A DNA stretch of 64,000 nucleotides from NCBI RefSeq assembly GCF_036346105.1, contig NZ_CP107811.1, forward strand, positions 3,848,501 through 3,912,500, in the 5' to 3' direction. This stretch comes from Streptomyces sp. NBC_00539 (GTDB lineage: Bacteria > Actinomycetota > Actinomycetes > Streptomycetales > Streptomycetaceae). The first letter of the stretch is position 1; every line of letters starts with the position of its first letter. A program made the position numbers and the translations under genes. The notes beneath the pieces were generated by a model, which did not search any database, was not told where the DNA came from, and worked only from the letters and a program-made list of their open reading frames with translations. Shown here in pieces: positions 46,889 to 56,497 of this stretch.

Positions 46889-48940
46889 ATGGGCTGGCTC
46901 CGGGCGTTGCAGGACACCGCCCGGAGCGGGATGAAGGTGGAGCGCGCGCGGTCGGAGCCGCTCGTCGCCGTGCGGGCCGCCGTCGGGCTGGCGATCGTGA
47001 TCGGGGCCGGGCTGGCCCTCCTCGGGCCGGGGGCGGCCGCGAGTTCCGCCTTCGGGGCCTTCACGGCCGCCATCGCCACCCTCCAGCAGAGCTGGCGCCC
47101 GCGCCCCGCGCTGGCCCTCGTCTCCGGGCTGACCCTGGCCGTGTCCACCTTCGTCGGCTACCTGGTCGGTTCCCGCGACACCCTCGCGTTCCTGGCCCTG
47201 CTGGCCGTCTGGACCTTCCTCACGGGCCTGCTGTGGGCGGCAGGCGCCACCGCCGGGATCATCGCCTCCGGCAACGTCGCGATCATGCTGGTCACCGTCA
47301 CCCTGCCGACCTCCGTCGCACAGGCCGCCGGGCACGCCGCGATGATCGCCGCCGGCGGTGTGGTGCAGGCGCTGCTCATCGTCCTGTTCCCGGTCCGCCG
47401 CTGGGGCGCCCAGCGCGACGCCCTCGCCGACGCGCTCGCCGCCGAGGCCGACTACGCCCGCCGGCTGCGCCGGGACCCCCTGGCCCCCTTCGACCCGCAG
47501 CCCCTGATGAAGGCACGGGACGCCGCCACCGTGACGGTCCGCCAGGCCCGGCGGCGGCCCGCCGAGCTGCACGGGGCGCGGGGGCTCGCGGAGCGGATCC
47601 GCCCGGTGCTGGCCTCGCTGGCCGACCCGGCGGTGGGGGCTCCCGCCGAAGGCTCGGCGCGCGAGCGGGTGTCCGAGCTGCTCGCCGCCGCCGGGGCGGT
47701 CCTGGACGCCGCCGCGCGGGCGATCCGGCACGGGGAACCCGTACGGCTCCCCGCGCCGTCCCTCGCGGTGCTGAAGGCTCCCGACCAGGGCGACCTCCTC
47801 CAGGGCGCGCCGCTGCGGGCGGCGCGCCGGCTGACGGCGCTGCTGGACGACGTGCTGGAGACCGCCGATCCCGGCTCCGGGCGGACCGCCGATCCCGGCG
47901 CCGCGATGCTGCGGCCCGCGCTGCCCGCCCTGGTGCCGCCGGTGGTGAAGGCCGTACGGGGCGAGCTGCGGTCCGGGTCGCCGGTGCTGCGCCACGCGCT
48001 GCGGGTCACCGCCGTGGTCTGCGCGGGGTACGCCGTCGGTCTGGCATTGCCGTTCGGGCACGGCTACTGGGCGCCGATGGCCTCCGTCATGGTGATGCGG
48101 CCCGACTTCACCCAGACCTGGTCCCGGGCGGTGGCCCGGTTCGGCGGAACCCTCGTCGGGGTGTCCGTGGCCACCGCCACCGTCCGGCTCGCGCAGCCGG
48201 GGATGTACCTCTCCGGTCTCCTGGCCGTCCTCAGCGCGGGCCTGATGTACGCGCTGATGCGCACCGGTTACGTCGTCGCGCAGGCCTGCGTCTCGGCCTA
48301 CGTGGTGTTCCTGCTCGGCATGGGCGGCCTGCGCTGGGACCAGACCGTGCCCGACCGGGTGGCCCTCACCCTGGTCGGCGGTGTCCTGGCGATGGCCGGG
48401 TACGCCTTCTACCCGGCCTGGGAGACGCCGCGGCTGCGCACCCGCCTCGCGGACTGGCTGGCGGCCGGCGGACGGTACGCGCACGCCGTGCTCGCCCGGT
48501 ACGCCGATCCGGGCGGGGTCCGGCCGGAGGACGTCAGGCGGGCGCTGCTCGCCACCCGGGACGCCCGGATCGCCTGGCAGGAAGCGCTCGGCCGGGCCGA
48601 GGGGGAACCGGTGCGGCACCGCGGCCTGTCCCGGGCCGCGGCCGACGGCGCGGCGGACGCGGTGGCCGCCCTCGGCCGGGCGGTCATGCTGCTGGAGGCG
48701 CACATCCCGGACCGCGCCCACGACCCGGTGCCGGGGGCCGCCGAGCTGGCGGCGGCGGTGCGGGCGGACACCGAGGCCGGTGCGAGAGCGGTGCGGGAGC
48801 GGCGGGCCCCGCAGTGGGGCGGGGTCCGGGCGGTTCTGGCCGATCCCGGCTGGGAAGCCCGGGATCCCGGGGTGCTGCGGGCGGCGGCCCAGCACGTGCT
48901 GGAGGCGCTGGAGGAGCTCTCTCAGGCGCTGATTCCCTGA
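46889..48940 (+). CDS. FUSC family transporter (aromatic acid exporter-like)
   Basis: Protein of 683 residues with two clusters of hydrophobic helices (about 25-170 and 365-500) separated by a large soluble region, the FUSC layout. The second block contains FGHGYWAPMASVMVMRPDFT and LALPFGHGYW, typical of the family. Likely a membrane efflux protein of the inner membrane; substrate not predictable. It follows a 36-bp repeat array. Confidence 0.85.
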   Translation: MGWLRALQDTARSGMKVERARSEPLVAVRAAVGLAIVIGAGLALLGPGAAASSAFGAFTAAIATLQQSWRPRPALALVSGLTLAVSTFVGYLVGSRDTLAFLALLAVWTFLTGLLWAAGATAGIIASGNVAIMLVTVTLPTSVAQAAGHAAMIAAGGVVQALLIVLFPVRRWGAQRDALADALAAEADYARRLRRDPLAPFDPQPLMKARDAATVTVRQARRRPAELHGARGLAERIRPVLASLADPAVGAPAEGSARERVSELLAAAGAVLDAAARAIRHGEPVRLPAPSLAVLKAPDQGDLLQGAPLRAARRLTALLDDVLETADPGSGRTADPGAAMLRPALPALVPPVVKAVRGELRSGSPVLRHALRVTAVVCAGYAVGLALPFGHGYWAPMASVMVMRPDFTQTWSRAVARFGGTLVGVSVATATVRLAQPGMYLSGLLAVLSAGLMYALMRTGYVVAQACVSAYVVFLLGMGGLRWDQTVPDRVALTLVGGVLAMAGYAFYPAWETPRLRTRLADWLAAGGRYAHAVLARYADPGGVRPEDVRRALLATRDARIAWQEALGRAEGEPVRHRGLSRAAADGAADAVAALGRAVMLLEAHIPDRAHDPVPGAAELAAAVRADTEAGARAVRERRAPQWGGVRAVLADPGWEARDPGVLRAAAQHVLEALEELSQALIP

Positions 48941-48996
48941 TCAGCGGCGTGCGAGGGAGACGTACGGCAGTGCAGTGATCACTACGGCACCCTCCG

Positions 48997-49006
48997 TGCA
49001 CGTGCA
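48997..49006. promoter_or_regulatory. TGCACGTGCA palindrome, copy 1
   Basis: Perfect 10-bp palindrome in the DUF397 promoter region. A TATGAT box (49037-49042) follows. Copies 2 and 3 lie in the same cluster. Confidence 0.6.
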
Positions 49007-49079
49007 TCTGCCCGTGCAGCTCGCCATGAACAGAGCTATGATCCGGTGCAGTTGACATCTGCACTATCGGGGGCTTCCT

Positions 49080-49325
49080 GTGGACCACGCGTACAACGGG
49101 ATGGCAGCTGCAGAACTCACTTCCTTGTTCGGGCTGACGTGGCAGAAGAGCAGACACAGCAATTCGCAAGGCTCCTGTGTCGAATTCGCCAAGCTGCCGG
49201 GTGGCGACGTCGCGATGCGCAACTCGCGCTTCCCGGACGGCCCGGCGCTCATCTACACGCCCGCCGAGATAGTGGCGCTGCTGCTGGGCGTCAAGGACGG
49301 CGAGTTCGATCATCTGGTCGCCTGA
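49080..49325 (+). CDS. DUF397 domain protein
   Basis: Protein of 81 residues; GTG at 49080. The DUF397 pattern is clear: LTWQKSRHSNSQGSCVEFAK then MRNSRFPDGPALIYTPAEIV and LGVKDGEFDHLV. In Streptomyces such proteins pair with an XRE regulator of the WhiJ type and an ATPase, all present here, and influence development and antibiotic production in studied cases. Shared palindromes support common control. Confidence 0.9.
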   Translation: MDHAYNGMAAAELTSLFGLTWQKSRHSNSQGSCVEFAKLPGGDVAMRNSRFPDGPALIYTPAEIVALLLGVKDGEFDHLVA

Positions 49326-49369
49326 ACCGCTGACCGCCCGGGAGCCGGGAGCAGCATCACAACAAGCCA

Positions 49370-49379
49370 TGCACGTGCA
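49370..49379. promoter_or_regulatory. TGCACGTGCA palindrome, copy 2
   Basis: Same palindrome with flanks A and C, 45 bp after the DUF397 stop, in the convergent region before the ATPase gene. Confidence 0.55.
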
Positions 49380-49484
49380 CCGGCCGGGACTGATCGCAGA
49401 GATCAATCCCGGCCGGTACGCATGCGGGTCTGGCTGGTAAGCACGTGGCTCGCGCGCCGGACGTCGACCGTCCGCGCCGCCCGC

Positions 49485-49994
49485 TCAGTCGTGGAGCAGG
49501 AACAGGGCCCAGACGACCTTGCCGGTGAGCCGCCCCGCGAGCGGGTGCCAGCCCCAGCTGTCGCTGTAGGAGTCCACCAGGAACAGCCCGCGCCCGGACT
49601 CCAGGTCGAAGTTCTCCTCGGTCCGCTCGGGCGAGAACGCCCCGCCCGGCCGGTCCTCGCTGGGGTCCCGCACCGCGCACACCAGCCGGGTGCTCCACCG
49701 CATCAGGTGCAGCCGTACCGGGGCGTCCGGATCCGGGGCCGGCCCGCGGGCGTCGTCGGGCAGGGCGTGGCGCAGCGCGTTGGTGACGAGTTCCGAGACG
49801 ACCAGCGACACGTCGTCGAAGCGCTGGTCGAGGCCCCACTGGGACAGCGTCGAACGGGTGAAGGAGCGCGCTCCGCGCACCGCTTCGAAGCGGGCGGGCA
49901 AGGCGCAGGAAGCGGACCCCGAGACGGCCGTGGGGTCGACCGGGGGCAACCCCTGCCGTAACGGCTCCAGCATGGTCGATCCATTCGTCCCCAT
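49485..49994 (-). CDS. HATPase-type anti-sigma regulatory protein
   Basis: Protein of 169 residues from ATG 49994 with GGGAG at 8 nt. The GHKL/HATPase_c fold of RsbW-like proteins: LVVSELVTNALRHALPDDAR (N box) and GRGLFLVDSYSDSWGWH (G box). Such ATPases bind sigma factors or anti-anti-sigma factors. Part of the WhiJ-like cluster between DUF397 and XRE genes. Confidence 0.88.
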   Translation of the reverse strand: MGTNGSTMLEPLRQGLPPVDPTAVSGSASCALPARFEAVRGARSFTRSTLSQWGLDQRFDDVSLVVSELVTNALRHALPDDARGPAPDPDAPVRLHLMRWSTRLVCAVRDPSEDRPGGAFSPERTEENFDLESGRGLFLVDSYSDSWGWHPLAGRLTGKVVWALFLLHD

Positions 49995-50134
49995 GCGAGG
50001 CACTCCCGGGATTCGCGGACGGAGCGGCGTCTCCGGCCAGAAAGAACTGCGGGGTGGGTCCGGCGCCGGCGCGAAGTGCACGCAGGTGCGCGGGGACCAT
50101 CGTTCCGAATGCCGAAGCCGTATGCAAGGGCAGA

Positions 50135-50144
50135 TGCACGTGCA
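50135..50144. promoter_or_regulatory. TGCACGTGCA palindrome, copy 3
   Basis: Third copy, flanked by A and C, in the intergenic region between the ATPase and the XRE regulator (starts 49994 and 50367). Confidence 0.6.
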
Positions 50145-50366
50145 CGCGCCGGACCTGTCCCGTCCCGTGATGGTTCTTGCTCATTTCTTCCTACGCATAC
50201 TTACGGACTTCTTTTCCGGGACGCCGGATTCCGTTACAGAACGAGTACGGACAGGTGCGTTTTGGTGGCAGACTGCGGCCCCTGGGGTTCGGGGGCCCCA
50301 GCGACGCAGCACGCAGACGACAGCGCTGACCACGCGCACACCATTGCGATGGGGAGGGCAGGACTA

Positions 50367-51227
50367 GTGACCGCAGAAGCCAGCGGTTCCGTGGTGCGCC
50401 GCATCCTCCTGGGCTCACAGCTCAGGCGACTCCGAGAATCCCGCGGCATCACCCGTGAGGCGGCCGGCTACTCGATCCGCGCATCCGAATCGAAGATCAG
50501 CCGCTTGGAGTTGGGAAGGGTGAGCTTCAAGGCCCGGGACGTCGAAGACCTCCTGACGCTCTACGGAGTCACGGACGGCGCGGAGCGGGAGTCCCTCCTG
50601 GGACTGGTCCGCGAGGCCAACGCGGCGGGCTGGTGGCACAGTTACGGCGACGTGCTGCCCGGCTGGTTCCAGACGTACATCGGGCTCGAAGGCGCCGCCT
50701 CCCTCATCCGCATCTACGAGGTCCAGTTCGTCCACGGGCTGTTGCAGACGGAGGCCTACGCCCACGCCGTCGTCAAGCGCGGCATGCCGGGCGCCTCCGC
50801 GGCCGAGATCGACCGCCGCGTCGCGCTGCGCCTGGAGCGCCAGAAGGTCCTCGTCTCCGAGAGCGCCCCGGTCTTCCACGCCGTCCTCGACGAGGCCGCG
50901 CTGCGCCGCCCCTACGGCGACCGCGACGTGATGCGCGGCCAGTTGGAGCACCTCATCGAGGTCTCCCAGCGCCCCAACGTCCAGCTCCAGGTGATGCCCT
51001 TCTCCTTCGGCGGCCACGCGGGAGAGAGCGGCGCGTTCACGCTGCTGCGCTTCCCGGAGTCAGACCTCCAGGACATCGTCTATCTGGAACAGCTCACCAG
51101 CGCCCTCTACCTGGACAAAGACGAGGAAGTGGCGCAGTACGCACGGGCGATGGAGCGGCTCCAGGCGGACTGCCCCGATCCCGACCAGACCCGCGATCTC
51201 CTGCGCGGGCTCCTCCAACTGTCTTGA
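50367..51227 (+). CDS. XRE regulator with DUF5753 (WhiJ-like)
   Basis: Protein of 286 residues; GTG at 50367 after GGGAGGGC. HTH (LGSQLRRLRESRGITREAAG then ESKISRLELGRVSFKARDVE) and a C-terminal DUF5753 domain (IYEVQFVHGLLQTEAYAHAV; PNVQLQVMPFSFGGHAGESG). This is the standard DNA-binding partner of DUF397 proteins. The three TGCACGTGCA sites nearby are candidate targets. Confidence 0.9.
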   Translation: MTAEASGSVVRRILLGSQLRRLRESRGITREAAGYSIRASESKISRLELGRVSFKARDVEDLLTLYGVTDGAERESLLGLVREANAAGWWHSYGDVLPGWFQTYIGLEGAASLIRIYEVQFVHGLLQTEAYAHAVVKRGMPGASAAEIDRRVALRLERQKVLVSESAPVFHAVLDEAALRRPYGDRDVMRGQLEHLIEVSQRPNVQLQVMPFSFGGHAGESGAFTLLRFPESDLQDIVYLEQLTSALYLDKDEEVAQYARAMERLQADCPDPDQTRDLLRGLLQLS

Positions 51228-51319
51228 TCCGCACGTAGTATGACGTCTGATCAGTGCATGACGACGACCGATCGGTCTCCGGTGCAGCGCACGGGTGCGC
51301 GCTCGCAGTAAGGGATGGC

Positions 51320-52777
51320 ATGTCCATATTCGACGACCTGGCCCACCAGTACATCGATGGCGAATGGCTGCCCGGCGCCGGTTCGTGGGACATCATCGAC
51401 GTCAACCCCTACAACGGTGAGAAGCTCGCCGCCATCACCGCGGCCACGGTCGAGCAGGTCGACCAGGCCTACCGCGCCGCCGAGCGCGCGCAGCGGGAGT
51501 GGGCCGCCACCAGCCCCTACGCGAGACGCGCCGTCCTGGAGCGGGCCCTTCGGATCACCGAGGACCGCCGGAAGGAGATCGTCGAGGCGATGATCGACGA
51601 GCTCGGCGGGACCCGTCCCAAGGCCGAGTACGAGGTCCACCTCGCCATGGAGTTCATCCGCGAGGCGATCCAGCTGGCCATCCGCCCCGAAGGCCGGATC
51701 CTCCCCTCGCCGGTCGAGGGCAAGGAGAACCGCGTCCAGCGCCTGCCGGTCGGGGTCATCGCCGTCATCAGCCCCTTCAACTTCCCGTTCCTGGTGACCA
51801 TGAAGTCGGTCGCCCCGGCGCTCGCGCTCGGCAACGCCGTCGTGATCAAGCCGAACCAGAACGCCCCGGTGGTGGGCGGCGGGGTCATCGCCAAGGTCTT
51901 CGAGGACGCCGGGCTCCCGGCCGGGCTGCTGAACGTCCTGGTCACCGACATCGCCGAGATAGGCGACGCGATCCTCACCCACCCCGTGCCCAAGGTCATC
52001 TCCTTCGCCGGCTCCGACCGGGTCGGGCGGCACGTGGGCGCCGTCGCCGCCCGCCACTTCAAGCGGACCGTCCTCGAACTCAGCGGCAACAGCGCCCTGG
52101 TCGTCCTGGACGACGCCGACCTCGACTACGCGGTGGACGCGGCCGTGTTCAGCCGCTTCGTGTACCAGGGCCAGGTCTGTATGGCGGCCAACCGGATCCT
52201 CGTGGACGCCTCCGTCGCCGAGGAGTTCACCGCGAAGTTCACGGCCCGGGTCCGCGGCCTCAAGACCGGTGACCCGCGCGAGGCCGACACGCACATCGGT
52301 CCCCTCATCAACTCCTTCCAGGCCGACGCCCTGACCGCCCTCGTGGACCGGGCCGTCGAGGAGGGCGCGCAGGCGCTCGTGCGCGGTTCTACGCGCGGCA
52401 ACCTCGTCGAACCGACGGTGCTGGCCGGGCTGCCCGAGGACTCCCCGCTGCTGGGCCAGGAGATCTTCGGCCCGGTGGCGCTGCTGGTGGTGTTCGACGG
52501 CGAGGACGAGGCGGTCCGGCTCACGAACGCGACCCCGTACGGGCTCAGCGGCGCCGTGCACACGCGGGACGTGGAGCGCGGGGTGCGGTTCGCCCAGCGG
52601 ATCGAGACCGGGATGATCCATGTCAACGACTCCACCATCGGCGACGAGCCGCTGGCGGCCTTCGGGGGCGAGAAGGCCTCGGGGCTCGGCCGGCTGAACG
52701 GCGAGGCGACGGTGGAGGCCTTCACCACCCAGAAGTGGATCTCGGTCCAGCACGGCCGGACGAGCTTCCCCTTCTGA
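51320..52777 (+). CDS. Aldehyde dehydrogenase
   Basis: Protein of 485 residues; ATG at 51320 with AAGGGAT. NAD(P)-binding fold with GVIAVISPFNFPFLVTMKS and the proton-acceptor motif TVLELSGNSALV (Glu). The catalytic Cys is in RFVYQGQVCMAANR, and the late EIFGPVALLVVF motif is present. The full ALDH set is present. Oxidises an aldehyde to an acid; the substrate is not evident, though similarity in style is to the benzaldehyde/vanillin group. Confidence 0.93.
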   Translation: MSIFDDLAHQYIDGEWLPGAGSWDIIDVNPYNGEKLAAITAATVEQVDQAYRAAERAQREWAATSPYARRAVLERALRITEDRRKEIVEAMIDELGGTRPKAEYEVHLAMEFIREAIQLAIRPEGRILPSPVEGKENRVQRLPVGVIAVISPFNFPFLVTMKSVAPALALGNAVVIKPNQNAPVVGGGVIAKVFEDAGLPAGLLNVLVTDIAEIGDAILTHPVPKVISFAGSDRVGRHVGAVAARHFKRTVLELSGNSALVVLDDADLDYAVDAAVFSRFVYQGQVCMAANRILVDASVAEEFTAKFTARVRGLKTGDPREADTHIGPLINSFQADALTALVDRAVEEGAQALVRGSTRGNLVEPTVLAGLPEDSPLLGQEIFGPVALLVVFDGEDEAVRLTNATPYGLSGAVHTRDVERGVRFAQRIETGMIHVNDSTIGDEPLAAFGGEKASGLGRLNGEATVEAFTTQKWISVQHGRTSFPF

Positions 52778-52823
52778 GGGCTGCCGGTTCCGAAGGCTTC
52801 TCAGGGCTGCCGGTTCCGAAGGC
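52778..52823. repeat. 20-bp direct repeat, two copies
   Basis: GGGCTGCCGGTTCCGAAGGC at 52778-52797 and 52804-52823, 26 bp apart, right after the aldehyde dehydrogenase stop and before the PBP gene. No function visible. Confidence 0.6.
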
Positions 52824-52944
52824 CGGCGAAGGGTTCCGACGGCCGGGCGCCGGCCGCCGGCCGGTCCGCCCGCGGTCCGTTCGGCTTCCCGTTCTACACT
52901 CGGCCGGGCAAGCGTCAGGCGGGAACGTCCGGGGGAGAGCCGAG

Positions 52945-55020
52945 TTGAGCAACATACCGGAGACCGGGCGGACCCCCCGGGTCCAGAACCGACTGGTGAT
53001 CATCCAGGTGGTGGTCTTCTCGCTGCTGGTCACCCTCGGCGGCCGGCTCTGGTACCTCCAGATACGCAACGGCCAGGAATACACGGACGAGGCGAAGAAC
53101 AACAACACCCAGCAGGTGGTCCAGCCCGCCGTGCGCGGCTCCATCCTCGACGACCGCGGCGTTGCGCTGGCCGACAACGAGACCCGCATGGTGGTCTCCG
53201 CGAGCCGCACCGACCTGTCGAAGATGAAGGACCGCGGCAAGGGCGTCCTGACCCGCCTCGCGGGCGTCCTGGGCCTCCCGCCCGAGGACGTGGTCAACAG
53301 CGTCCGGCTCTGCGACGCGAAGACCCCCAAGCCGTGCTGGAACGGATCCCCGTACCAGCCGATCCCGGTCACCGACGAGGCGACCACCGACCAGGTCCTG
53401 GAGATACGCGAGCACGCCGAGCAGTTCCCCGGCATCACCGCCGAGCCCACCGCCCTGCGCCGCTACGCCGCCCCCGACCAGGCCAACACCTCCCAGGTGC
53501 TCGGCTACCTCTCGCCGGTCACCGACGAGGAGATCAAGAAGGCCAAGAACACCGACTCCCCCTACCTGCGCTCCGACCAGGTGGGCCGCTCCGGCCTGGA
53601 GCGCACGTACGACAAGGAGCTGCGCGGCAAGGCGGGCATCACCCGTTACGAGGTGGACAACCTCGGCCGGGTCATCGGAGAGCGCGAGAGCGTGAAGCCG
53701 CAGCCCGGCTCGAACATCGTCACGTCGATCGACGCGCGCGTGCAGGCGGTCGCCGAGCGCGAGCTGAACAACGCCATGGTCGAGGCCCGCAAGACCTACG
53801 ACAAGAACACCGGCAGCAACTACAAGGCCGACTCGGGCGCCGTCGTGGTCATGGAGGCCAAGACGGGCCGGATCGTCGCGATGGCCTCCAACCCGACCTA
53901 CGACCCCAACGCGTGGGTCGGCGGGATCTCGGCCAAGGACTACAAGGCCCTCACCGACAAGGACTCCAACTACCCGCTGCTCAACCGGGCCATCCAGGGC
54001 CAGGCCGCTCCCGGCTCGATCTTCAAGGTGGTCTCCTCGACGGCCGCCGTGAACGCCGGGTACCCCTTCAACGGCCGCTACGGTTGCCCCAGCTCGTACC
54101 GGGTCGGGAACCAGACCTTCACCAACTTCGAGTCCCAGGGCTACGGCGACATCACCATCGGCAAGGCCCTCGAGGTCTCCTGCGACACCGTCTACTACGG
54201 CATCGCGGACCAGGAGTGGAAGAACGACGGCGGCATCAAGCCGAAGAAGGATCCGGCCGACTGGTTCTTCAAGACGGCCCACGAGTTCGGCCTGGGCAAG
54301 CCCACCGGCATCGACCTGCCGAACGAGGTCCCGGGCCGGGTCCCCGACCGGCAGTGGAAGAAGGACTTCTTCGAGGCGAACAAGGCCGCCTGGTGCCGCG
54401 ACGGCAAGAAGGACGGCAGTTTCGCGGAGAAGATCGCCTACGAGAACTGCCGCCAGGGCAACCAGCTCCGCGAGGGCGACGCGATCAACTACTCCATCGG
54501 CCAGGGCGACACCCTCGTCACGCCGGTGCAGATGGCCTCCGTGTACGCGGCCATCGCCAACGGCGGCACGCTCCACCAGCCGAGCGTCGGCAAGGCGGTC
54601 GTCAGCGCCGACGGGACCTCGGTCAAGGAGATCGCGCCGAAGGAGCAGGGCCGCCTCCCGATGGACGCCGAGACCCGTGACGACATCGACGGGGCCCTCG
54701 CGTCCGTCGTGACCAACGGCAGCGCCGCCTGGCGCTTCGGCGGCTGGCCGCAGAAGCAGATCCCGATGCACGCCAAGACCGGCACCGCCGAGGTCCAGGG
54801 CAAGCAGACCACCTCGTGGTTCGCCTCGTACACCGCCGACTACTCGATCGTGATGACGATCTCGCAGGGCGGCACCGGCTCCGGCGCCTCCGGGCCGGCC
54901 GTCCGCAACATCTACGAGGCGATGTACGGGCTCGACGACGCGGGCAAGCAGGACCTGTCCAAGGCGCTCCTCCCGCAGCCCCGCTCGGCCCTCCCGGTGA
55001 TCCGCCCCGACGCCCCGTGA
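52945..55020 (+). CDS. Penicillin-binding protein 2-type transpeptidase
   Basis: Protein of 691 residues; TTG at 52945 with GGGGGAG at 7 nt. One N-terminal membrane helix (RLVIIQVVVFSLLVTLGGRL), a PBP dimerisation domain (PAVRGSILDDRGVALADNET), then the transpeptidase: APGSIFKV (S358-x-x-K361), S-C-D in EVSCDTVYYG, NYSIGQGD and MHAKTGTAEV (KTG). It cross-links peptidoglycan, probably in lateral or septal growth, and lacks a glycosyltransferase domain. No shape-determination genes are next to it. Confidence 0.92.
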   Translation: MSNIPETGRTPRVQNRLVIIQVVVFSLLVTLGGRLWYLQIRNGQEYTDEAKNNNTQQVVQPAVRGSILDDRGVALADNETRMVVSASRTDLSKMKDRGKGVLTRLAGVLGLPPEDVVNSVRLCDAKTPKPCWNGSPYQPIPVTDEATTDQVLEIREHAEQFPGITAEPTALRRYAAPDQANTSQVLGYLSPVTDEEIKKAKNTDSPYLRSDQVGRSGLERTYDKELRGKAGITRYEVDNLGRVIGERESVKPQPGSNIVTSIDARVQAVAERELNNAMVEARKTYDKNTGSNYKADSGAVVVMEAKTGRIVAMASNPTYDPNAWVGGISAKDYKALTDKDSNYPLLNRAIQGQAAPGSIFKVVSSTAAVNAGYPFNGRYGCPSSYRVGNQTFTNFESQGYGDITIGKALEVSCDTVYYGIADQEWKNDGGIKPKKDPADWFFKTAHEFGLGKPTGIDLPNEVPGRVPDRQWKKDFFEANKAAWCRDGKKDGSFAEKIAYENCRQGNQLREGDAINYSIGQGDTLVTPVQMASVYAAIANGGTLHQPSVGKAVVSADGTSVKEIAPKEQGRLPMDAETRDDIDGALASVVTNGSAAWRFGGWPQKQIPMHAKTGTAEVQGKQTTSWFASYTADYSIVMTISQGGTGSGASGPAVRNIYEAMYGLDDAGKQDLSKALLPQPRSALPVIRPDAP

Positions 55021-55112
55021 TCCTTGCCGATCGAGGACCGAACCTGACCGCAAGCCTGCGTAGCGTGGTCCTCGTCGGCAAGAGAACACCAGACACGAGG
55101 CGGTCGGTCAGC

Positions 55113-55655
55113 ATGGTCACCCACGTTCCCGCGGAAGCCCACGGCGACGAGCGCGGCGCGCTCCTGTCCTTCGTGGAGGCCCAGCGCGGCGGCATCCGCC
55201 GCTCGGTGCTCGGCCTCAGCGAGGAGCAGGCGGCGAGCCGCCCGAGCGCGAGCGAGCTGTCCCTGTCCGGACTGCTCAAGCACTGCGCGGAGTGCGAGCT
55301 CAACTGGCTGCGGATGGCGCAGCAGCGGCCCAACGAGCGGCAGCGCACCGAGGAGGACTGGGCCGACTCCTTCCGGCTCGTCGGCGGGGAGACGGTCGGG
55401 GAGGTCCTCGCCTTCTGGGACGACGTGGCGGCGCAGACGGCCGAGTTCGTCGCGGGCCTGGACAGCCTGAACGAGACCTTCCCGCTCCCGGATGCGCCGT
55501 GGTTCCCCAAGGACGGCAAGGTCTCGATGCGCTGGCTGCTGCTGCACCTGGTCGAGGAGTTCGCCCGGCACGCCGGGCACGCCGACGTCGTGCGCGAGTC
55601 CCTGGACGGCAAGACGGCGTTCGAGCTGGTGGCCCTGGCCTCCAGGCCCGAGTAG
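55113..55655 (+). CDS. DinB-like (DUF664) protein
   Basis: Protein of 180 residues. Helical bundle with SLSGLLKHCAECELNWLRMA and LLLHLVEEFARHAGHADVVR, where the His residues form the metal site of the DinB/mycothiol-type family. The biochemical activity of such proteins is usually unknown; some are thiol-dependent S-transferases. Lies upstream of tipA but with its own stop and intergenic space. Confidence 0.85.
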   Translation: MVTHVPAEAHGDERGALLSFVEAQRGGIRRSVLGLSEEQAASRPSASELSLSGLLKHCAECELNWLRMAQQRPNERQRTEEDWADSFRLVGGETVGEVLAFWDDVAAQTAEFVAGLDSLNETFPLPDAPWFPKDGKVSMRWLLLHLVEEFARHAGHADVVRESLDGKTAFELVALASRPE

Positions 55656-55675
55656 CGGTCCTCCGCGGGCACGAC

Positions 55676-55706
55676 TTGCACCTCACGCGGCGTGAGGGCC
55701 CACAGT
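55676..55706 (+). promoter_or_regulatory. tipA promoter with 19-bp spacer
   Basis: TTGCAC (55676-55681) and CACAGT (55701-55706) are 19 bp apart, the spacing typical of MerR-activated promoters. The spacer carries the inverted repeat CCTCACGC-G-GCGTGAGG (55681-55697). It lies 33 bp above the tipA start. Confidence 0.8.
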
Positions 55707-55738
55707 GAGGGGCGTACCCAACCAGAGGAGCGGAAGTG

Positions 55739-56497
55739 ATGGGCTACTCCGTGGGCCAGGTCGCCGGTTTCGCCGGAGTGACGGTGCGCACGCTGCACCA
55801 CTACGACGAGATCGGCCTGCTCAGCCCGAGCGGGCGCAACCGGGCGGGACACCGGCGGTACGACGACGCCGACCTCGACCGGCTGCAGCGGATCCTGTTC
55901 TACCGGGAGCTCGGCTTCCCGCTCGAAGAGGTCGCGGTCCTGCTGGACGACCCGGAATCGGACCCGAGGGAGCACCTGCGCCGGCAGCACGCCCTCCTGT
56001 CCGACCGGATCGACCGGCTCCAGCGGATGGCCAAGGCCGTTGAGCACGCCATGGAGGCGCACGAGATGGGAATCAACCTCACGCCCGAGGAGAAGTTCGA
56101 GGTCTTCGGGGACAAGGACCCGGAGCAGTACGCGCAGGAGGCCGAGCAGCGCTGGGGCGGCACCGACTCGTACCGCGAGTCGCAGCGCCGGGCGGCCTCG
56201 TACACGAAGGACGACTGGAAGCGGATGCAGGCCGAGGCCGCCGACTGGGGCGACCGCTACGCGGCCCTGATGGAGGCCGGAGAGGCCCCAGAAGGCGAGC
56301 GGGCCACGGCCATGGCCGAGGAGCACCGGAGGCACATCTCGAAGTGGTTCTACGAGTGCCCGTACGAGATGCACACGTGCCTGGGCGAGATGTACGTCTC
56401 GGACGAGCGCTTCAAGGCGTTCTACGACTCCATGCGGCCCGGGCTCGCGGAGCACCTGCGGGACGCCATCCTGGCCAACGCGGTACGCGCCGCGTGA
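55739..56497 (+). CDS. tipA: TipA-type MerR family regulator
   Basis: Protein of 252 residues; ATG at 55739, AGAGGAG at 8 nt (a GTG at 55736 is possible). MerR HTH (SVGQVAGFAGVTVRTLHHYD, EIGLLSPSGRNRAGHRRYDD), a dimer coiled coil (ALLSDRIDRLQRMAKAVEHA) and a C-terminal TipAS thiopeptide-binding domain (FEVFGDKDPEQYAQEAEQRW; YECPYEMHTCLGEMYVSDER). In S. lividans tipA activates its own promoter on binding thiostrepton-class antibiotics, with a covalent Cys adduct. The adjacent promoter fits autoregulation. Confidence 0.93.
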   Translation: MGYSVGQVAGFAGVTVRTLHHYDEIGLLSPSGRNRAGHRRYDDADLDRLQRILFYRELGFPLEEVAVLLDDPESDPREHLRRQHALLSDRIDRLQRMAKAVEHAMEAHEMGINLTPEEKFEVFGDKDPEQYAQEAEQRWGGTDSYRESQRRAASYTKDDWKRMQAEAADWGDRYAALMEAGEAPEGERATAMAEEHRRHISKWFYECPYEMHTCLGEMYVSDERFKAFYDSMRPGLAEHLRDAILANAVRAA

